Shown here: in pieces, positions 1-13,244 of the stretch
Position numbering within the stretch: the first letter of the stretch is position 1
How the letters are laid out: every line of letters begins with the position of its first letter
Assembly (NCBI GenBank): GCA_905250025.1
Contig: CAJNOJ010000027.1
Coordinates: forward strand, 310,001 to 374,000
From: Adineta ricciae
Lineage: Eukaryota > Rotifera > Eurotatoria > Adinetida > Adinetidae
Direction of reading: 5' to 3'
DNA: 64,000 nt
Position numbers and translations under genes: made by a program
The notes under the pieces: generated by a model
Database searches by the model: none
The model's input: the letters and a program-made list of their open reading frames with translations, nothing else
What the model was told of the DNA's origin: nothing

Positions 1-596
1 AGCTACAACACATCGTCGTAATTGTTAACTTGTTTTAATTTAATCACGCATTGACATGCATAAAACATCATCAACAGCTAAATTTCAAAAAAATCGTTCT
101 GTAAGTTATTCTTCTTCTTTCAAAATAATTAAAAAAAATTCCCAAACGGAAAACTCAGCATCTAGTCACTTGTCTTCATTCTTCTGAAAACGACAAAGTG
201 CAACAAGCTTTGCCGTTTTCTTCTTCACCTAATGATTCATTCGTTTCTACGACCATTCATTTATCAAAGTCATTGCTCAAACAGTTCAAAGGTGAATGAT
301 TCGTTTCGTACGGAAATATTCCGTTTCTCTTACCAGACGAACGCTTAGTCGAACTGACGATCATAAGAGGTTTATTTTCAACGCATTCAGAAAACAGCAA
401 TTACGTTCTTGAGTGCTTGTAGAAAATTGTTTTCTCGTGAAGATCTCTTCATCTAGAACTTTCTCGTTTCGATGTTGTTTACTAACATTTCTATTTATGT
501 GTGTACATATGTATAAATAGTCATTTTCGAGCGAGAGAACGAAGAAAAAGCAAATGCTTCGCATTCGTCTCATTCTTTTCGTGATTCATCTCGACA
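1..596. other. 5' flank, no gene seen
   Basis: No credible coding exon is visible on either strand. The short open frames here are AT-rich and match no family. The last 200 bases probably hold the promoter and 5' UTR of the oxysterol-binding-protein gene that starts at 597. Confidence 0.5.
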
Positions 597-3500
597 ATGA
601 CGGACGAGAAAAGTAAAAAACATTTGAAACTGAAAACAATTGATGACCTTCGAAAAGATGCGACCTACGAATTGAATCTCTTCTCGAAAAGACGACGATC
701 ACAATTATGTACATCAGCGAAACTAATTGACGAAGATTACGCGGATGATCAAGTATTTACGAACATTTTCACTTTGTTTCCTTCTGTCGAAATCGGTATT
801 TTGATTCGATTTGTTTTTCTTTAGGTTATTACTGATTCCGATAATGGCGAAGATTCAGATGAGGAAACTACAGCAGGAGTCAATGATAAAACAGTTACAA
901 CCAGTGGACAGAAAAAACAAAAGCAACGAAAGGTTCACATAAAGGAAAGAGCTTGTCATTTGCAAAACAAAATTCTCTTTAGACATATGTGCCAGAATTG
1001 TTGCCCATGGGTTCGAGAGATGATCCATCGAAGCCCATGATCACTCTGTCGAATTATCTGATGAAAAAACGTAAATGGCCGTATCGCGGATGGCACAAGC
1101 GATACTTTGTGTTAAACAATGGGTCACTTGTTTACGGCAAATCAGAACAAGAGGTAGAGAATGAGTTGTTCGGGTGTGCTCTTCATTTTACATGATCTTT
1201 AGATTAAACGTGGCCGATACAATGGCAAATGTGATATTGGTTTATGTATTGTAACTTTTGTTCGAGAATTACAACGAATTAACATCGATGAAACGAACTC
1301 GGTTTATCATATAAAAATCAAAGATAAGAAAACGTTTGATCAATGGCTGGAACAGATCGCACTTCATCGAAACAATCGTCAAAAGATTTTAGAACAACAA
1401 AGTCCATTAATTCAACAACTCAATTCTTCCGATGAGAACAAAACCGAAGCCAATGACACAGCTCAATCATCTACTCACAATTCCATCCCGTCAACTGATC
1501 GATTGTTTTACAATGGTAATTTCGTACTTGGAAAACGAGCGAGTTTTCATTGACGTTAACATAGATTTCGCTGACATACAAGTTCAGTTAAGTAGCTTAT
1601 CAGATATTCTCGAACACATCAAGACAAACGCCACCACGACAGGATCAAGTGTATCATCGAGATCGATTGTAAGCATTGCTTTCAGAATTTCATCATATGA
1701 ACGTTGTATTCTATCATAGGATGGAAGTAAGACAAGCGGTGGACATACACCATCAGCTAGTATCAGCAGTATCAATTCATTTACCTTACTCGATGCTCAA
1801 CGACAAGATTATTTTGAAATTTCCAAAAAAGGTTTGATACAAAGAAGTGTTTAACATATACATAATATATTTTTCGTTTAGTCTTCGATAATCTCAATAA
1901 TCTTTACAAACGTCTGTCCGTTCTTGCTATTGAACAACAACAACAACAACAGCAGCAGCAAAGTTCATTGGTAGATAGAGTTGAAATAGAATTAAAATGA
2001 TCTCCTCGAATTAAATTTTAGATTAACACAGCTCATGCCGGAACAAGTAATACTCTCCAATCGATCTCATCGACATCGACGACCATGTCTCGGCACGGAT
2101 CGATCTTTTACGATGCCCCTGAGGCTCTTAGTGCATTAATGCTAAACGAAGAAAAAGATGAAATTGAAAAAATGGTAAATGAAATAATAATGAAGGAGTT
2201 TTCTATAGATATATTGATGAAAAAACATTGATTACCGAGAGTTGTTGTTCACGGTTTATGGAACAATTTACATAATTAAAGAGACGTTTATTCAACGTCT
2301 AGGCAAAATCTTTGACAATAATTTCATTCAGTCATATTTCCGGGGTAGAACAAAACAGTTAAAAAAATAACCACTCGAGACGTACCATTGCCATTGTTGG
2401 GTACCACATTGTTCGTCAACTGTTCCATTCATTGCCTCCACTCATACTTATTTTCCAAATCGCTTGAGCTATTTGTTCTATTTAGTCCGATTCGGAATCA
2501 TCAAGTTGTGGTGACGATGAAAGTCATGCCGGCGACTTATCTCGGCAGCCAGCTATTCCACCCCAATTAAGTATGTTCAGCTAATCTGACATTGTGCACT
2601 CATTTGTTTCCCTTTGTGCATCTATAGAGCCGCCTCAAATACAATGGCGTCGTTCGTCATTACCAGCGTATGCTCCAGATACATCGAATATTGGCTTATG
2701 GAACATCATGCGGAAAGCAATTGGAAAGGACTTGTCTCGTGTCGCTATGCCCGTCATCTTGAATGAACCATTGGGCCTGTTACAAAAATTATGCGAAGAA
2801 ATGGAATATTCGGACTTGCTTGATCGTGCTTCTCAAACAGACGATGTTCATTTGCGTTTGGTTTATATAGCTGCATTCATTGTGTCAACATATTCTTCAA
2901 ACTACTATCGAACAGGAAGAAAAAATTTCAATCCTTTACTTGGCGAAACATATGAATGCATACGCGAAGATAAAGGATGGAAGTTCGTCGCTGAACAAGT
3001 AAATCTTGATGAAAATAGAGACGGACAGTTCATTGATTTATACTTTAGGTTAGTCATCATCCACCCATTAGTGTTTGTACTTGTATTTCTCCAAATTTTA
3101 TATTTTCTCAAAGTAAAGACTTTTGAACGAATTGTGTGCTTGATATTCATGCGAAAATTTAGAACTACAAGCCAAAGTTAAGTTTTGGGGTAAATCCATG
3201 GGTAAATATCTTACAAACTTATTTTTCCTATGGCAAAGACGACCCTTTCTTTGGAATTGATTTAGAAATTTTTCCTGATTCATTGAATACATTGATATTT
3301 CCCAAATATAACGAGACAATTACATGGAATAAATGTACTATGTGCATACACAACGTTCTTTCACCAGAACGATGGATCGACCATTACGGTGATGTTCTTG
3401 TCGAAAGTTCATCCGGTAATAAAGCGCGAATTAGTTTTATACAGGTCAGAATTGGCGAATATCCGGAATGACTACATTTTATCAATCGTCTTTTATCTAA

Positions 3501-4430
3501 ATTCTAGAGTGATTATCGAACGCGCTTGAACAATGTGGCAGGTGATATTGAAAACACGACAGGAAAGGTGGTGCACAAAATTTTTGGTCATTGGCATGAG
3601 AATGTATTCTGTGGAAATGATCAAACAGCTAAATGTATCTGGAGACAGAGTAAGTTCCAGACATCGATTTTCATCTACGAGAGTCGTGTATGAGAAAATC
3701 AGACGGTTATAGACCTCTCGTAAGATGGCCTAAGATTTGAACAGCATTGATGTGAACTTTTGCTATAAATCATGAATCGAGCGCCTCGAAATCACCAGAA
3801 CTAATCAAGTCATTCAATTTAAGTAATTACCCGGTAGAAGCTCATTCGAGATATATAGCCTTTTGTTTTTCGAACGACGTTGATGTCGGCAAGAAAACAC
3901 GTCTGTTCACCGTGAAAACATAATTAACTTCATGTCTGCCACGTATCCTTTCTTTAATACCGGATTTTGAACGATTTAATGCGCCTTTTAGCGTATACCT
4001 TGTTTTATTAATTGGTTCATGTTTCTTTCAGGTGCTGTGCCTGAAAATTCTAAACAGTATTATGGTTTTACTCGTTTTGCGATAGAATTAAATGAGTTGA
4101 ATGACGATTTGCGACAACAACTTCCACCAACAGATACTCGCTTTCGGCCCGATCAACGGTTTGTTTTGGTCAACGCTTGTTGAACAATGGAATTTACCTG
4201 CTTTTTTCTTGTTCAGATTATTGGAATCCGGGCAAGTTGACCAAGCTGAAAAAGAAAAGGCTCGCATCGAGCAAGCTCAAAGATCACGTTCTGCAACTGG
4301 TCTATGTCCTAAGTGGTTCAAACAAGACGGTGATTCATTCACTCTCATACGTGATGAGGATCCGTCGCACAGCTATTGGAAGAAGCGCGAAGAACACTGG
4401 ACAAATGTTGAATTTCTTCAATTATGGTAG
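597..4430 (+). CDS. Oxysterol-binding protein-related protein (ORP3/6/7 type)
   Basis: Lipid-transfer protein expected at membrane contact sites, moving sterol or phosphoinositide between membranes. A PH domain is clear near 1035-1370 ([19 protein letters not shown]). The C-terminal ORD carries the family signature EQVSHHPP, which forms only after removing a 50-base intron at 2999-3048. Later parts read [30 protein letters not shown] and a terminal [17 protein letters not shown], as in the ORP3/6/7 subgroup. At least ten exons are visible. Most introns are about 50-60 bases, but 3651-4031 is about 380. An N-terminal segment rich in acidic and Gln residues precedes the PH domain. The start ATG at 597 opens the first clear coding stretch and stop TAG is at 4428-4430. 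I did not see an unambiguous FFAT motif. Some mid-gene exon edges (about 1700-2600) are uncertain. Confidence 0.95.
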
Positions 4431-6911
4431 ATGAGAATGGATATTTAATCGTGCAATTAGGACTCTATTTTGTGCTTAGCTTCCTAGTCATTTTTTGTTT
4501 CCTTTCTCCTTCTTTTCTTTTCATTTTTGGTGGAATAATCTTCTATTGGCTGTAATTGATACCATTAACACTCACTAATGCGCAAATCTTTCTAGCGATA
4601 TTTGATTTCTGCTTGGCGTCTTGTCTCTATATTTGTTTTGTCAAATTCCTTTCTGCTATGCTCGTTTTTTAACTAATAATGCTCAGCTGCAAGTCAAACA
4701 GTGCACAGTTCTAACGAATATCACAAATATATATTAATACCACGTCTATCTGTTCTATAATTTAACATCATCCGTCCCTATCGGATCAATTCGAGTCGTG
4801 ATTTCTGTCAGACTGAACAAAATCGGATTTAATTCTGGCAGAATGTCTTAGGAAGTGTTTTCCAGCCATTCTCACTGAGAAAAATGCCTCGTTTACATTC
4901 GAAAATATTCTTAACTAAATATTTGTCGATGCATTATGTACTTGAGTATGCATTATCTATCTATGAAGGAAAAGTTCGATTTCTTTCTAACAGAACTCGT
5001 GTTCTGCTCTCGTTGCACTAGAATTTAAGAAACTCAAATCCGCTTGTTATTTTTCTCGAATTACCCAACAAGAACCTGTCATATATTGAAGAGCGTTCTT
5101 ATTTATTGTTGTGAAAAATAATCATTTTCTTTCTAACTAACGATTCGATGTCACAGCATTATAACTTGTTATTGTTCAATAAAAGGGAAATCGATTGGTC
5201 TAGATGGCGTAGAATTTTAATCAGCAAAGGTGTTGAAGAAAAGGCTTCTGTCTTCCTTTTCTTTTTATTCGGCATGTGCGTGCAGAAAAATTGATGCGAA
5301 AAATGTCATGCGCTTAGTGAAAAAGAATGAAGGAAAACTGTCGAGCTGGATCGAGTAACGAGGGCGATCGGGTTGCTTAGCGGCGTTCCTTTCATCCTTT
5401 CTATTTTTTTTTTCATCATTTCTATGTTTTCCATTGGCATTATTACTTTGTTTCTGTTCAATTCTTGAAAACTCTCGTTAAGAAATTGTCGACTTGTCTC
5501 AACAGGTAAGAGTTCTTTTGTTAACAATGCTAATTCGTCTGTTTGGACACCTGAATTCAATCGTTAACGAGTGTTCTTTGAAAATTGAAGAGTTATGCGT
5601 AGGAGATTATTGTGCATTCAACAGCTTGACAAGACATTTCTTATTTTTCACCGGATTGCACTTGCGGAGATTTTATATATTCACGAATCTGTTTTTGATA
5701 GTTATATATTCAGAAGAGAAATCATCGGCACATAACAACACCAGTGTCACTTGCATTTGAAGTTACCGTTCATTACACACGGTATTTGTGCTCATTAACC
5801 GCCCGAGAAAAATCTTTTTACGCTTTAACAATTTTTATTCGTCTCTCGTTGAGTCCGACATGTTTTCATTCGTGTGTTGAAGTGTTTCTAGTGACAGCAG
5901 GCAGAATGAAACTTAATGATGATTACCACATCGTTGATTAACTGCTCTACTTAATACTATGATGTCGTTGACGGCAAAGAGATGCGCACATGTCGAGCTA
6001 GCTTTCCTGAGAGAAAAGCAAAGCCTTAATTGCCAACAGAAGAAAATCCACGTAATCATTTATTCATTGTACTAATTTTTATATTTACTCTTTTACTTCG
6101 ATTATCTTCAACGGTAGTTCTTTTTTTTCCTCTTTTTCCTTTCTTGTTCCACTCATTTTCTTTCATTTTGCTTCGCTAAACTGCTGTCAGAATACTTCTT
6201 AGGCTATAATATTGACTGATTACAAGTTTAGAGAAAAACACTAACCATCAGCATTTTCCTTTGCTTTCGTCTTCTTTGTATTTTCTAATACTAACATAAA
6301 TGGATAAAGGAAGTGATCTTTTCTTAACTCAGGAAATTCTTTTTTTTTCTTCTTTTGCTTCAGTATTTTCCAACTGCACTTCGAAAAGTAGTTGATTTGT
6401 TTTCCAGGAACTATCTTTGTCAAGGATTTGAGAGCGCGAGAGAAACGCAATCGTTGTTAAAGTTTCATTCAACACGAGGCAATTTAGCTCCTCATGATTA
6501 GATGAGTGCGCGTATTTTTACGACGGTTTTATTCTTTTTCTATTCTTCCTTTTGACTTTCAATCTGGTGTCGTTAGTATGTGTTGTTTTTCTTTTACTTG
6601 ATCAAATTTATATTCGAGCGTGCACCCTTTTCCCTCTTCGATCGAAAACATAAAAACGAAAGTGTTCGGTTTTTTCCTCAACCAAACCTCAGTTTGATAT
6701 AAGCCGCTACGATAAATTATGCTAAGCAATTCAGTTGTTGAGATCAAGTATATGATGACGTCAAACGAGCAAGAACGTAGGTAAACCAACGTAAAAATGG
6801 ACATGAAATAAAATCGTAGACGTGTCTGACATTCAAGTTTAGATCTATATCTTAGAGCATACTTTTTGTCTTAAGATTGATTCATTATTTCTTCCGGTGA
6901 ATGATCTACTC
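4431..6911. other. Intergenic, no gene recognised
   Basis: About 2.5 kb with 3' UTR of the ORP gene at its left end. Open frames on both strands are short, pyrimidine- or purine-biased and lack family motifs or consistent splice sites. I see no RNA gene or repeat here. Confidence 0.5.
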
Positions 6912-7859
6912 ATGGGTGGAAGTTTTAGTTCGGCGACGCTGGACGACGCCACAGTGGCCATGATCAAACACAAGACAAGAATGAAGTCGTCCGAAATAAC
7001 CGAATGGTTTAACGAACTGAAGGTAACAATCAGACTTGAATTGTCTCTGACGGCAAGTTTTCTTTAGCAATACGAGAAAAGTTCCGATTAGGTTTCGCGG
7101 AAATGCTTATTCAAAGCATGTAGATCTATTCATTTTGTATGAATTGAAAGAAAAAGGCACAGTCGCATGTTTTTCCTCGCACCAGATTGTGCCTAGGTCG
7201 TTAAAGACTAATGGTACTGACGAAAGAATAATGTACTTAGCTTTGTTTAGTCTCGATGTCCGAATGGCAAAATGACGAAGAAAGATATGCTAAAATGTTA
7301 CCGAGATCTCAGCACCTGTGACATGGATAAACTGGAACAAGTCGTTAATGCTATATACAAAACATTCGATACAGACAACGACGGTAAAGTTGGTAAGACA
7401 ATCTCCAAATATAATCCGTTGCTTCCACTTTCCCTTTTCATGCAGATTTTAAAGAATTTGTAATCGGGTTTCTATTAACAACTAAAGGCACGATGGAGGA
7501 AAAACTTGATTACACATTTCAACTCTATGGTATGTTAATGCATTCTCGAAATGGAAAACATTCTCATTCATCATCATCTAGATATTGACAAAGACGGTTA
7601 TATAGATCAATCGGAAATCGATGTTATGGCTAAGGTATTTACCCGAATGTTATGATGGATGGTTCTACTCGTTTGTTTTTTTTAGTATGTTCTACGTATG
7701 CTAGGTGGCAATGGTAATGAGTTCGAATCGATCGAATTGCTCAAACATTTTATAAGTTCATGTCATTGTAATGAACAAGGACTTATAACAAAAGAGAACT
7801 TTATTCGAGCCTTATCAAAAAACGAATTACTTAGTCAACTTTTATCTCCTTTCACTTGA
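6912..7859 (+). CDS. Neuronal calcium sensor-like EF-hand protein
   Basis: Calcium switch of the NCS/recoverin family, 187 residues in five exons (6912-7022, 7251-7392, 7446-7529, 7582-7634, 7686-7859). The N-terminus MGGSFSS is a good N-myristoylation signal. The second EF-hand is canonical (DTDNDGKVDFKEF), as is the third (DIDKDGYIDQSEI). EF1 is replaced by the family's cryptic CPNG-type loop (SRCPNGKMTKKDM). The fourth EF-hand (about residues 155-170, SCHCNEQGLITKENF) has lost most calcium ligands and is probably silent. Length and layout match frequenin/hippocalcin/VILIP proteins, but similarity looks moderate, so the exact orthologue is not assigned. The protein is expected at membranes of neurons. 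Confidence 0.88.
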
Positions 7860-8384
7860 GGAAAAGAAAATCTAATCCTTCTCTTAGGATGAATGCAAGA
7901 AAAAAGAAAACAAAAGCTTCCTTTCTTCTTCTTCGGTTTTTTTTTTGATGTATCCACTTCCTACTGGCTGTACATCTTACTGTTTATTTTGTTTTTTTTT
8001 CTCATTGTCATATGTATTTTTATTTTGCAAAACAAATTAATATAATGAAGACGATTCATCCAGGTCTTGAAGAAACAAAATTGCGTCAAATTTTCATCGA
8101 GGTTAACTAATCGAGAGGATAAGCATACATGACAGAAAAAAAAGATTTCTTATTAGGGAAAATTTACTCTATTCATGCAAAAAAAAGTTGCGTGTCGAGC
8201 GAACATATTTCTTTTTTGAAAGATAAGAGAAAAATCTGTTTTGTTTAGAAAGATTTATTTGGCATGGGAAATTGGATTCAAACAACCGGATCTCATAATT
8301 TTCATCCTTATGAAATCTCGAAATCTGATTGATTTCAAAACGCGCCACTTTTCAAAATCTCTGCTTTTCTTTCCTTCAAATCGA
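7860..8384. other. 3' UTR and spacer
   Basis: Between the calcium sensor and the small secreted-protein gene. Contains T-rich runs and AATTAATA-like sequence consistent with a 3' UTR. No further gene seen. Confidence 0.4.
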
Positions 8385-8564
8385 ATGCTGCATCGTTATT
8401 TATTCGGCCTCGTATTTATGATTATGTGCTTAATTAGTGCTCTTGGTGGATTTGTAGACGCACGGCGTAGTCATCATCGTCGGCGAGTACATTCACCCTC
8501 GAACAAACATCATGGTTACAGTGGTACGCACGAACGTGTCTCGAAACTTCGCTACTCAAGATAA
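8385..8564 (+). CDS. Small basic secreted protein, 59 aa
   Basis: Short single-exon frame beginning MLHRYLFGLVFMIMC, a typical signal peptide with likely cleavage after GGFVDA. The remaining 33 residues are rich in Arg, His and Ser (RRSHHRRRVHSPSN and so on) with no Cys. I do not recognise a family. An upstream in-frame ATG exists at 8241, but the 8385 start places the hydrophobic core correctly. It could be a cationic peptide, or a chance frame in the tail-to-tail spacer before the ARL13B gene. Its stop lies only 138 bases from the ARL13B stop on the other strand. Confidence 0.4.
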   Translation: MLHRYLFGLVFMIMCLISALGGFVDARRSHHRRRVHSPSNKHHGYSGTHERVSKLRYSR

Positions 8565-8702
8565 CTGAACTTTGTGGCAGATTGTTTTCATGCATATCGA
8601 ATATTTGAGTGTGATGTTGCAATTAGTGCAATTGTGTATTTCCTCTTTTATTTGTATTTCAATGAGTTGAAAGGTTGGAATATGTTATAAGAAGTTCGAA
8701 AC

Positions 8703-10984
8703 TTAATAATCATAATAGTTGTTTTTTCTAGATCTATTCAGAGAGTTTGAGCCATTATTCGAGGTGAAAAATGACTCGTTCTCAAGACGAGATCGATATC
8801 CATTATAATTGTTGTAAGATGAAGAATGATCCGTTATACGAGGTGCACTGGGATAAGCATCATCATCATCACCGTCGTCATATGTTGAACGACTTGTTGC
8901 TTTGATCGATGACGATGGATAGTATGCATCATCATCATCGTCATCCTCGAATTTTGACTGAGATACTGGTTTTGGTGGAGGAAACGATCGATTTCCACCG
9001 TTGTATTTGGATTTCAACGATGAGTAGTAATCGTCGTCATTATCATCATCACCACCGTATCTCGAGGTGACAGCTGGCTTTGTTGATGTGTAATGATAAT
9101 CATCATTGCCGCTGGATTTCGAACGATATTGTGAGTTCGCTGTTGAATAATCATTTCTGTTGGATGTATGTGAAGTTGTTTTTGACGACGAAGAGTAGTA
9201 GTCGTCGTTGTAAACGCCTGTTGAGGATTTCGGTCGATTGGTTGTCTACAAGTAATCACAAAGGAATGAACTTCGCAGGTTTCTGTAGAAATAGTGGACC
9301 TACTTTTGATCTTTGTGAATAATTGTTATTGTGTTCGTCATCGTCACTGTAATTGTCGTGTTTGTGTGATGACGAGCCATTGGTATAAGATTTCAAGTCG
9401 CGAACGAGAGGGCTGACGTCGCGTCGTTTTGAATCGTTGGCCAACGACGTTCGAGTATTGAATCGCGACAAGATGTCATCACTCCTAGTTGATTTCAGTA
9501 CCGATGTTGATATTGACCAGGGTGTGTCCTCGGGAAACGATTCGTATGTTGAACGAAATGCTTTTAATTCATTATCACGAGATTTTTGCAGTGAAGATTG
9601 ATTATTATTAGAAGTACCTAATAGCTTCTTCTTCTTGAGAAGCCCATTTGACAAAGGCCGATCTTCATTTTCACCATCACTGTATGTTTTACTTTTGGAT
9701 TTGTTCATATTAATATCCGGTAGCTTTTGTGAAGTGATTTTTGTATGAGAGTCCGTGTCCTTATTCATCCCGTTTCCATTGCTCAAAGAATGAGACAGCG
9801 GTTTACTTTTTGTTTTGCTAACTCGAGCATTCAACTCCGTAAAATTGTTAGTTATTGATTGAATTAACCAAGTGAACCCTTGTTGAATTGATTCATCGAC
9901 ATTGTTATCATCATCTTGAGGTAACGCCGTACATAATTCCTTAAGCGGATTTAGATGAAAACCAGTTTCATGATGAAAATGATCGACTCACAAGTTTATA
10001 TTTTGCTTGTAACCGTTCGATATTAAGCTTCCGCTTTAAATCATATTCATTATTAATAGCACCTCGTTGATCTTGTTTATTTGCGAAACTAAAATTAGGA
10101 AGACGAGCGTCTGATACCTGGTTTTGTTGACGATTACGAAACGAATTTACATGAGAAATGGTTTCTTTTGAAGTTGATCATGTTCAAGTAGATCGGCGAG
10201 GACGTCTTGATTTTCCCTGAAACGTCTTTTTTCACTGGCATCGAAAACAAATATAAAGCCATGGATTCGATCATAAAATTGCGACCACGATTGTTCACGG
10301 TATCGTTTATCACCACTCACATCGATCAGCTGTATACGTTGTTTTGTTTTTGTTCTATCAGTGCGATTTGTTGTCTCATTCAGTGGATTCATTATCAGTA
10401 CTGTTTTGGAACTCGATGTCGGTGGGACATTTTCAGTTGGATCTAGGTTAGAGAATTATTTTAAAAAAATGAGAATGAATCGAGTAGTACCTCCATCGAT
10501 CGCTCTAATTATTGATGTTTTGCCTATATATAGATACAATGAAAGAAAATGAATACTAGAGAAAGCAATGATAGATTACCGGCATCATCAAGACCAAACA
10601 CACCAACGACGATGGTTCTAAAAAAATGACACATTTGTAGACAACAGTTGGTTAAAGATAAACTTCGATAGTGATGATGCACTTTGCCTCTGGATTTAAA
10701 CTTTATTTCAAACACAATTTCGTGTACAGATTATCTTTTAATTCTTTATCACATGAAGTGCTACTACTACGTATGAGGATATATTTGGATATGGTTCATG
10801 ATCGTATAAGTTCTCTGAGATATCACTGATAAAGAAATGGATTACACATCGAAATCAATCATTGCTGCTCAACAGACAAGAGACATTTACATGAAACTAA
10901 GTCCGATTGTTCTACCTACTTGTTATCTTCAGTTTGCTGAATTTGTGACACTGATTTTGCACTTTTACAAGCGGCCGTGCCCAT
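8703..10984 (-). CDS. ARL13B: ARL13B-like ciliary small GTPase
   Basis: Atypical Arf-family GTPase of the ciliary membrane and exchange factor for ARL3. Seven exons can be joined in frame to 567 residues: 10920-10984, 10580-10617, 10491-10523, 10151-10442, 9992-10088, 9304-9939, 8703-9245. The P-loop GLDDAGKTS is assembled across an intron; its last residues lie on a 33-base mini-exon. The guanine-specificity motif reads NKQD. Switch II is DVSGDKR, lacking the Arf glutamine, as is usual for ARL13B. The N-terminus MGTAACKS offers Gly2 and a Cys for lipidation. After the G domain, FTWLIQSITNNFTELNAR matches the ARL13B helix region. The long tail is disordered, rich in Ser, Asp and Tyr. Exon 1 is the least certain piece. 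The cilium link fits a ciliated animal. Confidence 0.88.
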
Positions 10985-11313
10985 GATTTGATTGTTTAAT
11001 GATCACGTATTTCTCACCTGTATATATACGTAGTTTGTCCGATTCACAAAGCAAACAAAAAGTATGTCAATCGAGTGAGTATTGCATCAACCTAACGTAA
11101 TGCTATGTTTATTTTTGTTTCCTTTGTTCTTTTAGATGACACGCCGACCGCAGAACACCATCTAAACGATGTATACCATGGCAGCAACTGTAAAGAACAC
11201 TTTTTCATAAATGTAGAGGTCACCTGAAAAGTGCACAAACTAAACTCAAGAGATCGGATTTTGCTTGCGGGTACTTCTCTAAGCGACAATGGAATAAAGC
11301 AGTAAAAGACCGT
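10985..11313. other. Spacer, no gene seen
   Basis: About 330 bases between the ARL13B start and the GPCR stop, which lie on the same strand. Probably the ARL13B promoter plus the GPCR 3' UTR. No motif that I can name with confidence. Confidence 0.4.
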
Positions 11314-12233
11314 TTATCTCCGAATCCATCCATGAAATTTTGTTGTAAAGAAGTGTCTCAATTCATGATTGGCCACGTACATCTTGATAATATCAACGAG
11401 TATTGCGAATTCAGCGAGAAAAATTAAAACTGGAATAACATATGGAGAGATATCAATGAAATGATTGATAATCAAAGTTAAATAGATTGGACTCCAGCTG
11501 CCAATGAAAATGCAAAACATATTCGTCATTCTTCGTAGGAGTTTAAGATCACGACGCCGGACGTTGAACACTTTCCAGGTGTGTGTCATGGTCGATCCAG
11601 TTGGACATTGCGGCTGGATTTGACGAGAGAGTGATTGAGCATACGTGAACAAACGCACACTGAAAGCTAGACTGATCACAGAAGGAACGATAACTATCAT
11701 CATCAAATTATACACCAATATCCATATTTGAAATTGACAACGCTGGTACAAATATATTAACATAGATGGGTTACTCTCTGTCTTACAAACACTCTTACCT
11801 CGTCTGTTCGAAATAAATATGGCGTGGGAATAATCAATCCTGCCAGCCATTGACTTAAAATACATGTAACTAGCCAGCGTTGACTATGGAAAAAACGTCT
11901 TGTATGATGCACTACAGTGCAATATCGATGTAAAGAGAAGATCGTAAATGCAAGTGGTACTTGCAACGGGCATGCCATGAAAAAATAGATCAACATGAGA
12001 CATGAATCTTCAACGTAAAGGTGTTGAAAATCGAATTGTTCCATACCGACAAATACTGCAAAATAAGTCGCACAAACCATACAAGCTAGACAGATGTTAG
12101 CTGTAAAGATATTGTACGAAACTTGAAAACGACGGACGAAAAATATTGTAAAAAAGTATATCAATCCCAAGATTGCTTCTATCCCAAAGGTAATTATTTG
12201 CAGACTTGTAAGGATGATCGCTCCTTCATCCAT
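11314..12233 (-). CDS. Divergent rhodopsin-like GPCR
   Basis: Seven-helix receptor of 287 residues in two exons (11799-12233 and 11314-11742) split by a 56-base intron. Seven hydrophobic segments are evident, from LQIITFGIEAILGLIYFF through VIPVLIFLAEFAILVDI. A Cys before helix 3 (EDSCLML) and one in loop 2 (ERCQFQIW) can form the usual disulfide. The DRY box at the end of helix 3 reads HRY, the helix 6 CWxP is GSWSP, and the helix 7 NPxxY position reads DIIKMY. This is a receptor far from the textbook class A consensus, of a kind seen as large lineage-specific sets in small invertebrates. The ligand is unknown; a peptide is possible. The N-terminus is very short. Confidence 0.8.
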
Positions 12234-13244
12234 GTCGGCACGATTTACTTTCTGAAATCGAATATGCTTCGATGAAAAATAGATTCTGTAGAAACTCTCC
12301 TACGGGATTATAAACTCCACATATATTAGTGCACTGGAATAAAATAGCACTTCCTGCTCAATAATTTAACTATCCGGTATTACATGCTATTTAATATCTA
12401 ACTGTGACGTTTCGCTCGCATTTCTCACGTGCTTGTTAATTTAGTAATATTAACAATATATTTATACAGCGATAGCACCAGAACTTAATCATCAGTCAGC
12501 GCCATTCTAAGAAGATAAATTTGCTGACGTTGAACGAAGGATTTCTTGAGTTGTCGTAAATCTCAACAGGCGCTTAAGATTTCAACTACACGAAAATAAT
12601 CTCAAGATGTCAAAGAATCAAGAGCACGAAGAGAAGATTGAAGTAGGTTGTAGAAAAAATTAAAAGTCCTTTGTTTATCTACTCTTGATGAATATTGTTT
12701 AAAGAAGGTAAAAATAAAGTGGCAAAAGTTACGATTTTTGACAACTTCTGAAACATCGGCAAATACCATTTCGACAAAATATTCATCGACTTATTACTTT
12801 TCCATTGAACTTAAGTTTAGTTTACAAGAAGTTCAAGAGAAAACTTTGTTGTCAGCATGTCGTTTTGTCTAACAGATCTAAACGATATTAATTTGATCGG
12901 AGAAGATTAACTTTTTGTTGATAAAATGAAAACTTTTCAGTTCAGTCTCTACTGACACATTTTATCTACTAATTGTGCATTCTTGTATCACTGGTCGTTT
13001 TATTGAATTTGTTTTCCAACAACTGAACTAACATTCAGTGCTCGCAGTTGAAATTAATAACGAATATCATCTGATTTAGTCTCGGAATTCCGAGCGATTG
13101 CTTTATGCATGACATATTGGTGGATATTTTTGTTTATCATTTACAGGTGAATGAGGTGTGTATATCGTAAGGCGTATGATTTTTTCACGACGTCACACAT
13201 GCGTCGAAACTAGACACACCCAGCTGACTTTTCGGGGGCCTGTC
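12234..13244. other. Intergenic, no gene seen
   Basis: AT-rich kilobase between two divergently transcribed genes, expected to hold promoters for both. No coding exon or repeat recognised. Confidence 0.4.

Noticed and set aside
5306-6804. Several minus- and plus-strand frames of 60-90 codons
   Set aside because: Low-complexity Lys/Glu or Phe/Leu runs from A-rich or T-rich DNA; no family resemblance.
9256-9834. Separate Ser-rich protein gene at 9256-9834 minus
   Set aside because: It joins in frame with the GTPase exons (via 9992-10088) and the following exon to form the ARL13B tail.
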